A stretch of DNA of 12,666 bases from an uncultured Roseburia sp. GTDB taxonomy: Bacteria > Bacillota > Clostridia > Lachnospirales > Lachnospiraceae. Shown here one piece after another: positions 7,258-12,666 of the stretch. Both the position numbers and the translations under genes were made by a program. How positions within the stretch are numbered: the first letter of the stretch is position 1; each line of letters begins with the position of its first letter. A model generated the notes under the pieces. That model searched no databases, was not told the origin of the DNA, and worked only from the letters and a program-made list of their open reading frames with translations. The stretch is from contig CAMENQ010000030.1 in the NCBI GenBank assembly GCA_945928585.1, positions 1 through 12,666 on the forward strand. The letters run 5' to 3'.

Positions 7258-7285
7258 CTCGCCTTTCTACATCTATATATGTTAT

Positions 7286-7594
7286 TTAAAGCTTAACACC
7301 TATGGCTTCATTTATATATGCAGTAATAAAATCCGCTCTTCTTGTGCTTCCATGTCTATCAGGTATTTCAAGAATAAGGGTATTTTTAAGATTTTCCTTT
7401 GCAGCTCCCACCACATCGGGATATTTTCTTGTAAACAGTTCTGTTATAAAAATAATGCCTATATCTTTATTTTTTGCTGCCCTGTCTATGGCTTCCATAA
7501 GTTCTTCCTTCTCATGGACCACCTCTCCCTCTATACCTGCCAGTCTCATACCTGTGGCTGTATCCACATTGTCGCTTATCAGATAACTTTTCAC
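7286..7594 (-). CDS. ntpF: V-type ATPase subunit F (central shaft accessory)
   Basis: Subunit F, 102 residues, a small Rossmann-like protein bound to subunit D at the base of the rotor shaft. The chain reads KSYLISDNVDTATGMRLAGI, the typical N terminus of the family, and later IIFITE and LILEIPDRHG, also family-like. I choose GTG at 7594 as the start: it gives the normal N terminus, and AAGGAAGGTG lies about six bases upstream. The frame is open to a TTG at 7633, but those 13 extra residues resemble nothing in the family and would overlap this ribosome binding site. The gene lies 72 bases after ntpK and 28 bases before ntpE. Confidence 0.93.
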   Translation of the reverse strand: MKSYLISDNVDTATGMRLAGIEGEVVHEKEELMEAIDRAAKNKDIGIIFITELFTRKYPDVVGAAKENLKNTLILEIPDRHGSTRRADFITAYINEAIGVKL

Positions 7595-7666
7595 AGCCGG
7601 CACCTTCCTTTTCCAAATAATTTCAACTGTCAAAGTATTTAGTATTGGTTATTATCCCCACACCTT

Positions 7667-8098
7667 TTACAGGTTTCCTAATATCATAAATGAAATAATA
7701 AGTCCGTAAAGAGCAACACCTTCTGCCAGTCCAAGGAAAATAAGTGATTTACCAAAAATACTTCCGTCTTCACTTATGGCACCAAGAGCTGCACTTGCCG
7801 CACTTGAAACAGCTATACCTCCACCTATGCCTGAAAGACCTACTGCAAGAGCTGCTCCTATATATCCAAGACCTGTAGCAAGACCTGAACCTGTGTTGCT
7901 TACCTCTGCCGCCGTAGCAGTAGATGCAAAAGCAAATACCACGCCCACAATAACAATAGCTGCGTATGTGGCTATGTTAATAAAAAGTGCTTTTTTATAA
8001 CGTCCCTTTGATTTTTCTCCTATTGCATAAGCTCCAAACGGAACTGCAAAGCTAAGAATAAGTGCTGCTAAAAATATAATTCCAACTGTCAATGTCAT
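7667..8098 (-). CDS. ntpK: V-type ATPase subunit K (proteolipid, rotor ring)
   Basis: Proteolipid of 143 residues that forms the membrane rotor ring. Four hydrophobic helices are visible at about 4-26, 38-60, 74-100 and 115-141. The third is glycine/alanine-rich (GLSGIGGGIAV), and the fourth carries the ion-binding glutamate E126 in FLGLAEGVALYG. The first helix pair has no buried carboxylate, so there is one ion site per four helices, as in duplicated proteolipids of V-ATPases. Where I recall E. hirae NtpK having Na+ ligands T64, Q65 and Q110, this protein appears to have alanines and V97. The ATG at 8098 has AGGAGGA seven bases upstream, a strong site that fits a subunit needed in many copies. 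It lies 45 bases after ntpI. Confidence 0.95.
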   Translation of the reverse strand: MTLTVGIIFLAALILSFAVPFGAYAIGEKSKGRYKKALFINIATYAAIVIVGVVFAFASTATAAEVSNTGSGLATGLGYIGAALAVGLSGIGGGIAVSSAASAALGAISEDGSIFGKSLIFLGLAEGVALYGLIISFMILGNL

Positions 8099-8143
8099 TT
8101 TTTTATCCTCCTAATATCTGATTATTTTTATTTTTTATTGTCC

Positions 8144-10081
8144 TTATGATAATTTCTTCATATTTTTACCATATGGTTTAAATTCTCTTCCGCATCCCTT
8201 GTAAAACCTGCTGAATATCTCATAATATTCAAGACGAAGCACCTGTATACCTACTATAAGTCCTTCAAGACCGCAGACAATTATATTGCCTATGATTATA
8301 ACTATTATATTGCCCGTGCCTCCGTTTTCTGCTCCTGCAAGCATAAGCACAACCTCCATCATGGCAGCGTGGCTTACGGCAAAAGCTCCGACTCTTATAA
8401 ATGAAAGTGTGTTTGAAAAATAACTAAGCAAAACTTCAAACATTTCAAAGAAGGTCTGTGTGGCAAACATTCCCACGCTTCCCTCTATAGCTTTTTTCTT
8501 TTTAATCTTGTTTGTGATAGGCTCTTTTAATGCTATTAAAATAAGCGGTACTACAAACATCACTACAAGAACTGCCGTAGCCGGAAGGGGATTACCTGTC
8601 ATAAACAGTACAATGGTCATAACTATGGCCGCATAAAATACAAGTCCTGCCACACCATTTGCATCAAACCATTTGCCTTCCGTATCCTTCGCCTTAAATG
8701 CGTTTATTATGTGCATTATCATGGCTATGATGATTATTATCATACCAAATACCACCGCCACTACAAAGACTGTGTTTAATCTTCCCACAAACGGAAGATT
8801 GCTCATAGCCTCAGACGGACTCAGCCATAAATGAGGAAGTATATCCTCGAAACCAAATAAGCTTCCGTACAAAAAGCCGAATATGGTGGAGAAAAAACCT
8901 GCCGATGATATAATGGCTGCCAGATCCATATGCTTAATCTTGTAAAGTAAAAATCCTCCTACAAGGAGACATAAGCCCTGTCCCACATCACCAAACATGG
9001 CACCAAATATGAAAGCATATGTTATGGCCACAAATATAGTCGGGTCAATTTCATTATATGCAGGCATGCCATACATCTTTATAAACATCTCAAAGGGCCG
9101 TACAATCTTTGGATTTTTAAGCTTTGTAGGCGGAATACTCTCTGTAGATTCATTTTTTCCATCTACTATGCATATGGTATCCTTTTCATTTTCTTCTATT
9201 TCTCTGTTTAAAAGTTCTGCATCCTTTGCTGTCATCCAGCCGCAAAGAATAAAGTATGCAAGGCCGTCCTCCTTTGTGCAGGCAGCATATTTTCTAATGT
9301 CAAAATTGTTAATGCACCGTTTAAGTGACGCATATGCTGACTGGAACGGAGTTCTGTTTTTGTCTAACTCCTGCTGCAAAAGCTTCTTTTCTCCGTCTAA
9401 CACATTTTCCAGTTCACTTATACGCACCCTGTAATCACTTATGGCCTCATCAGGCGTACCATGAACATCACTTGCTATAAATGTTCTTTCAAAATGAAGG
9501 GATGTATATGCGGCATCTACGCTTTCTTTATCTCTCAATGCTACAAAATATATTCCATATACATACCGTTCATCCTCCTGAGCCTTTACAAATACAGATT
9601 TTATATCTTCATTTACAAAATCTGTAAACTTAATAAAATTATCCTTTGGAATACGTCCAAATCTGAAATGAATATTTTTAAAATCAAGGATTTCGTCTAT
9701 GTCATAATTTACATTTGAAAAAGGCTCTACCTTTGCAAGTTTATCCTTAAGCTTTACAAGCTCCGCCTCATATCTGTTAATGTTTTCCGTCCTTTTCTTA
9801 TAGCTTTCATACAGCTTTTTTATAAAATCCACGCTGTCGTCTATATTCATGACAGTTTCAGAGCTTTCATCACAGCCTGTAGCATCTGCCAGCTCCTGTG
9901 CACAGACCATATATTCCTTATAAGGATTTGAATCAGTGTAAGGATACAGCGTATTTATGGATTTTAATTCCGCCGGCGCATACTCCAGATGAATCTCGTA
10001 TTTTGAAAGATATTTTTCTACTATGTCATCTATTTTTTCCCTTGGTCCTGTTATATTGACAAAGTTCATTTTTTCAATCAA
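8144..10081 (-). CDS. ntpI: V-type ATPase subunit I (membrane stator, a-subunit)
   Basis: Subunit I, 645 residues, the stator that holds the ion half-channels beside the K ring and anchors the peripheral stalks. Residues 1 to about 335 are a soluble helical/coiled-coil arm. From about 349 there is a membrane domain with some seven to eight helices, starting FVAITYAFIFGAMFGDVGQG. The channel helix contains the essential arginine, R563 in LSFIRVGAFAVSHA, with H571 after it, and a second conserved arginine at R616 in QVLRLEYYEIF. The start is TTG at 10081: GGAGG lies eight bases before it, while the next ATG (codon 5) is too far from that site. The gene lies 20 bases after ntpC. Low initiation from TTG would suit a subunit present once per complex. 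Confidence 0.96.
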   Translation of the reverse strand: MIEKMNFVNITGPREKIDDIVEKYLSKYEIHLEYAPAELKSINTLYPYTDSNPYKEYMVCAQELADATGCDESSETVMNIDDSVDFIKKLYESYKKRTENINRYEAELVKLKDKLAKVEPFSNVNYDIDEILDFKNIHFRFGRIPKDNFIKFTDFVNEDIKSVFVKAQEDERYVYGIYFVALRDKESVDAAYTSLHFERTFIASDVHGTPDEAISDYRVRISELENVLDGEKKLLQQELDKNRTPFQSAYASLKRCINNFDIRKYAACTKEDGLAYFILCGWMTAKDAELLNREIEENEKDTICIVDGKNESTESIPPTKLKNPKIVRPFEMFIKMYGMPAYNEIDPTIFVAITYAFIFGAMFGDVGQGLCLLVGGFLLYKIKHMDLAAIISSAGFFSTIFGFLYGSLFGFEDILPHLWLSPSEAMSNLPFVGRLNTVFVVAVVFGMIIIIIAMIMHIINAFKAKDTEGKWFDANGVAGLVFYAAIVMTIVLFMTGNPLPATAVLVVMFVVPLILIALKEPITNKIKKKKAIEGSVGMFATQTFFEMFEVLLSYFSNTLSFIRVGAFAVSHAAMMEVVLMLAGAENGGTGNIIVIIIGNIIVCGLEGLIVGIQVLRLEYYEIFSRFYKGCGREFKPYGKNMKKLS

Positions 10082-10101
10082 TCATTCCACCTCCATTCAG
10101 A

Positions 10102-11142
10102 TTACCGGACAGTCTTTACTGTCTCTTCCTTTGAATATCCGTACCGGATACATTCTACTATGCTTATAAGCCTTGTTATTTCGTTTTTCTTGTCTCTGAG
10201 ATAGCCGCTCATAACCGCCATGGAATAGGGCTCAAGCCTGTAATATTTTTCGTAGGTTTTTCCCACCAGTGTTTTTATCAGCTTATCAAACTCCATCTCC
10301 TTAAAGGTATCCGGCGTAAAAAATCTGCCATAAGCAGTCTTTCCTATCTGTCCTACAAGCTCCTGTATGTCCGATGTTTCTATGAGTTTAAGCATCTGTG
10401 GCTTCTTTATCCTGTGATATACAGGTATAATCATAGCTGCCACTTCGCTTTGTGTCATTTTGTAAAACTTTTTTGCCCTGTATATCCATGTAAGATTTAG
10501 CAAATCCGCCTCTGAACCGATGGTATCAGTGAAGCTTTTCAGCTCTGCCCCACTGAAATTTATCCGTCTCTTTTTCCAGACATATTTAAAATAAAACATA
10601 TCAAGTGCAAGCTCATAATCAAACAGCTCTGTCCGTCCTGCATCCATAACCATCTTCAAAGGTTCATAATATATAGTGCCTTCCAAAAGTCTTATCTTTT
10701 CCTCTATGGTTTCTGCCATATACAACTGTTCAAATGGCACTTTTGAAAACTTAGAAACAAATTCACTGATATACTTTTTCTGCTGCGGTGTCATATATTC
10801 TGCCGAACTTCTGCGCAGGGATTTCTTTATAAACTCCGTCTCATAGCTTAAAAAATGAAGCTTAAGATATTTTCTCTGCTCAAGATTAGAAAATTTATAA
10901 AGCTTAATAAAATCACCATAACCTGAATATCTGATTGCATACTCTAAGGTTTCCCTGTGGATTTCCCCGGTATCTGTGTCATCCAATATATGGCTGTAGC
11001 CATTCAGGCTTTTTAAGCTGTCTGCAATTTCCGTAACTGTGTCACATTCCATAAGACGTTCATATTCTTCTTCCGAAAGGAGCCTGCTTCTCATAGCCTT
11101 TACCTTAGTGGTAAGCCCGCTATATTTCTTCAAACTGCCCAT
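10102..11142 (-). CDS. ntpC: V-type ATPase subunit C (rotor-to-ring coupler, AC39/d type)
   Basis: Subunit C, 346 residues, the funnel-shaped all-helical protein that joins the D/F shaft to the K ring (the counterpart of eukaryotic subunit d and Thermus subunit C). The chain is almost wholly helical, with YSGLTTKVKAMRSRLL at the N terminus and several Tyr- and Arg-rich helix pairs; it has no membrane segment and no signal peptide. Length is normal for the family. The ATG at 11142 has GAGG eight bases upstream, 10 bases after the end of the small stalk gene. Identity comes from sequence character, length and its fixed place among the other subunits. Confidence 0.88.
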   Translation of the reverse strand: MGSLKKYSGLTTKVKAMRSRLLSEEEYERLMECDTVTEIADSLKSLNGYSHILDDTDTGEIHRETLEYAIRYSGYGDFIKLYKFSNLEQRKYLKLHFLSYETEFIKKSLRRSSAEYMTPQQKKYISEFVSKFSKVPFEQLYMAETIEEKIRLLEGTIYYEPLKMVMDAGRTELFDYELALDMFYFKYVWKKRRINFSGAELKSFTDTIGSEADLLNLTWIYRAKKFYKMTQSEVAAMIIPVYHRIKKPQMLKLIETSDIQELVGQIGKTAYGRFFTPDTFKEMEFDKLIKTLVGKTYEKYYRLEPYSMAVMSGYLRDKKNEITRLISIVECIRYGYSKEETVKTVR

Positions 11143-11152
11143 TTGTAAAACC

Positions 11153-11479
11153 TCACTCCTTTAACATCTGCTCAAATATTTTTTTTGCAATCTCAGTGTG
11201 ATGCTTATCATATATCTCATCAAGCTTTCCTACCTCTACCGCCATATCAGCTCTCATTTTAAGCATTGCTTCTTCTTTTTCTTTTTCAAGCTTTTCTTTT
11301 AGCTGCTTCATATTTTCCCGGTGTTCTGCTTCCAGTTCCTCATCAAACACCTTTATTTTATCTTCTATTTCCTTAGCATATAAATTTTTTTTATGCTCGG
11401 TGTCATTTTTTATGCCTTCAGCTGATTTTTCAATTTTGGACAAAGAAGCGATGACCTGATTTACTCTGCTTTCATCCAT
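11153..11479 (-). CDS. V-type ATPase G/H-type peripheral stalk subunit (coiled coil)
   Basis: A 108-residue protein that is almost entirely one charged coiled coil, with heptad-like runs such as LKEKLEKEKEEAML and no membrane segment. As first gene of the operon, immediately before ntpC, it is best read as the partner of subunit E in the peripheral stalks (subunit G of V-ATPases, AhaH of archaeal A-ATPases). Sequence alone could fit any short coiled coil, so the assignment leans on context. The ATG at 11479 has AAGGAGGTG about ten bases upstream, and a likely promoter lies about 40 bases before the start. Without it the stalk would be incomplete, as no other candidate is present in the operon. 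Confidence 0.75.
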   Translation of the reverse strand: MDESRVNQVIASLSKIEKSAEGIKNDTEHKKNLYAKEIEDKIKVFDEELEAEHRENMKQLKEKLEKEKEEAMLKMRADMAVEVGKLDEIYDKHHTEIAKKIFEQMLKE

Positions 11480-11499
11480 TCTGACTGTACACCTCCTTC

Positions 11500-11524
11500 T
11501 TTGGTTTTTAAGCCAAACATTATA
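11500..11524 (-). promoter_or_regulatory. Likely promoter and short leader of the V-ATPase operon
   Basis: A perfect TATAAT -10 box lies at 11519-11524 on the minus strand. No good -35 box is seen at the usual distance; TGTAAA (11544-11549) is a weak match with a 19-base spacer. The expected leader is about 30 bases and contains TTTGG and CCAAA arms around an eight-base loop just before the ribosome binding site. That small hairpin might modulate ribosome access, though this is speculative. Confidence 0.5.
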
Positions 11525-11573
11525 TGATTAATGTTACTACTTTTTTACAGAAAAATAAAGGGATTTTTTACTT

Positions 11574-11628
11574 TTTTTGTGTTAAGAAATGTGATACAAT
11601 GAGCCCTGCGGTAGGAATTTCCTATTAT
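11574..11628 (+). promoter_or_regulatory. Likely trmB promoter with a palindromic leader motif
   Basis: TGATACAAT at 11592-11600 is an extended -10 element (TG-N-TACAAT). The -35 region is only a T-rich tract, so the extended -10 probably does the work. The leader that follows holds the palindrome TAGGAATTTCCTA (11612-11624). The stretch 11612-11628 matches the tail of repeat R1 (68-84) at 16 of 17 positions. The palindrome could be an operator or simply a shared leader element. Confidence 0.45.
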
Positions 11629-11656
11629 TAAAATATCTTATCAGTGAGGATAGTAT

Positions 11657-12301
11657 ATGAGATTAAGAAATATAAAAGGCTCAAGAGAAGCCATAGAAGC
11701 AAATGAATACACAATTAACAATCCTGAAGAAATGAAAGGAAGATGGAATACACTTTTTGGAAATAATAATCCCCTGCATATAGAAGTGGGTATGGGAAAG
11801 GGTAAATTTATCACTTCCTTAGCCGGACTTAACCCTGATATAAACTATATCGGAATCGAAAAATATTCCAGTGTGCTTTACAGGGCTTTGGAAAAAATGG
11901 AGGAGCTTAAGCTTCCTAATCTTTATTTTATAAGAATGGAGGCTGAGGATTTGTGTGATGTCTTTGAGGAAAATGAAGTATCAAAGATTTATCTTAACTT
12001 TTCAGACCCTTGGCCGAAGGACAGACATGCAAAAAGACGTCTTACCTCCAAGGAATTTTTTGAAAGATATGACCACATTCTTATACCTGACGGAACAGTA
12101 GAATTTAAAACTGACAATAACGATTTGTTTGACTTTTCCCTTGAACAGATCCCTCTGGCAGGCTGGAGACTGTCTGCCGTCACAAGGGATTTGCATAATG
12201 ATGATATATTGAACGCCGGCAATATAATGACAGAATATGAAGAAAAATTTAGTTCTGCCGGCAATCCCATAAATAAGCTTATTGCGGACAGAACTAAATA
12301 A
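11657..12301 (+). CDS. trmB: tRNA (guanine-N7-)-methyltransferase
   Basis: TrmB, 214 residues, transfers a methyl group from S-adenosylmethionine to N7 of G46 in the variable loop of tRNAs. The SAM-binding loop is EVGMGKGKF (residues 43-51), followed by the acidic residue E68 in YIGIEK. The signature SDPWPKDRHAKRR spans about 116-128, and the FKTDN segment (T152, D153) contributes to guanine and tRNA binding. Length is typical. The ATG at 11657 has GAGG seven bases upstream. It is transcribed away from the V-ATPase operon, with a 177-base shared upstream region, and stands alone on its strand. Its stop lies three bases from the end of the small convergent frame at 12305. No clear terminator is visible there. 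Confidence 0.97.
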   Translation: MRLRNIKGSREAIEANEYTINNPEEMKGRWNTLFGNNNPLHIEVGMGKGKFITSLAGLNPDINYIGIEKYSSVLYRALEKMEELKLPNLYFIRMEAEDLCDVFEENEVSKIYLNFSDPWPKDRHAKRRLTSKEFFERYDHILIPDGTVEFKTDNNDLFDFSLEQIPLAGWRLSAVTRDLHNDDILNAGNIMTEYEEKFSSAGNPINKLIADRTK

Positions 12302-12304
12302 TAA

Positions 12305-12535
12305 TTAGTGTTTTTTCTTTAAGAACTTTTTTCCTGCTATAAGTGCTGTGGCAATTAACACTGCTGCCGCACTTATAATAATTATAATTTTAATGGTTTT
12401 TCCATTATTACCTGAAGCATCTGAAGTGTTTTTGCCATCAGATTTATCAATATCCGAAACACCTGATGCAAAAGGAGCTTCGTAGCTTATTTCCATCTGG
12501 TCTTCATTCCATTTTATCACCGTTTGTAAATGCAC
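12305..12535 (-). pseudogene. Short frame resembling the C-terminal membrane anchor of a surface protein
   Basis: A 76-codon frame with no recognised family. It reads as an acidic/Ser-Gly-Asn-rich linker (DIDKSDGKNTSDASGNNG), then a hydrophobic helix (IKIIIIISAAAVLIATALIAG) and a Lys-rich end (KKFLKKKH). This is the layout of a C-terminal stop-transfer anchor of an exported protein, similar in plan to the tail of the carboxypeptidase in this window. The start is poor: GTG at 12535 has no ribosome binding site, and an in-frame TAA lies at 12545-12547. The in-frame ATG at codon 14 has at best a weak site. I infer a remnant of a larger gene cut by a stop or deletion. A real small tail-anchored membrane protein is the alternative. 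Confidence 0.4.
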
Positions 12536-12666
12536 AAATTTCGCTTAAATGGATTACAAAACATATAAATATATTGTAAGAAAGTGAAGTATGCTTCCTC
12601 CCAAAACAAAGAAATGCCATATAGAATGAAAATATTTTCTGTTATCACCGATTTTATACAGAACAG

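Noticed and set aside
7595..7666. Internal promoter between ntpK and ntpF suggested by TTGACA on the minus strand (7627-7632)
   Set aside because: The hexamer matches a -35 box, but no acceptable -10 box lies 16-18 bases downstream; that region reads purine-rich and contains the ntpF ribosome binding site.
8997..9718. Plus-strand open frames opposite ntpI, and similar frames opposite most V-ATPase genes
   Set aside because: They are antisense shadows of strongly conserved genes, with Ser/Phe/Ile-rich low-information peptides and no ribosome binding sites.
12302..12345. Terminator between trmB and the convergent small frame (TTCTTTAAGAAC followed by T's)
   Set aside because: The inverted match gives at most a three-pair stem with a usable loop, too weak to call.

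Overview
The window reads as chromosomal DNA of a low-GC Gram-positive anaerobe, most likely a Clostridia member of Lachnospiraceae type. This is inferred from the AT-rich sequence, strong AGGAGG-type ribosome binding sites, frequent GTG/TTG starts, a bacterial V-type (A/V) ATPase operon and a sporulation/cell-wall type D,D-carboxypeptidase. The species cannot be named from sequence alone. No phage, insertion sequence, CRISPR array, tRNA or rRNA is visible.

Layout. Positions 1-180 hold two direct copies (R1, R2) of a hairpin-bearing repeat. A DEDDh 3'-5' exonuclease gene follows on the + strand (210-1187). Its last seven codons and its stop codon lie inside a third copy of the repeat (R3, 1162-1236). 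A fourth copy (R4, 1262-1313) contains the stop codon of the convergent gene. From 1307 to 11479 the minus strand carries one long apparent operon. In transcription order it encodes a small coiled-coil stalk subunit (G/H type), then V-ATPase subunits C, I, K, F, E, A, B and D, and last a penicillin-binding D-Ala-D-Ala carboxypeptidase (S11 family) whose start overlaps the D gene. Divergently transcribed from the operon is trmB (11657-12301, +), the tRNA m7G46 methyltransferase. The right edge has a short minus-strand reading frame (12305-12535) that looks like the membrane-anchor C terminus of a lost or truncated surface protein.

How the genes work together. A and B form the catalytic hexamer. 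D and F form the central shaft, and C links the shaft to the K proteolipid ring. I is the stator with the ion channel, and E plus the 108-residue coiled-coil protein form the peripheral stalks. The set is complete, so the operon should make a working rotary ATPase. The K subunit has four membrane helices and a single ion-binding carboxylate. It lacks the other residues I recall as the Na+ ligands of Enterococcus hirae NtpK, which points to H+ or an altered site.

The most unusual material is the repeat family. Each copy has a first hairpin whose stem differs between loci by compensatory changes, then an invariant second hairpin, and usually a conserved tail. Copies come in direct pairs spaced 96 or 100 bases apart, bracket the exonuclease gene, and supply the ends of two genes. 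Part of the R1/R2 tail also recurs in the trmB leader.
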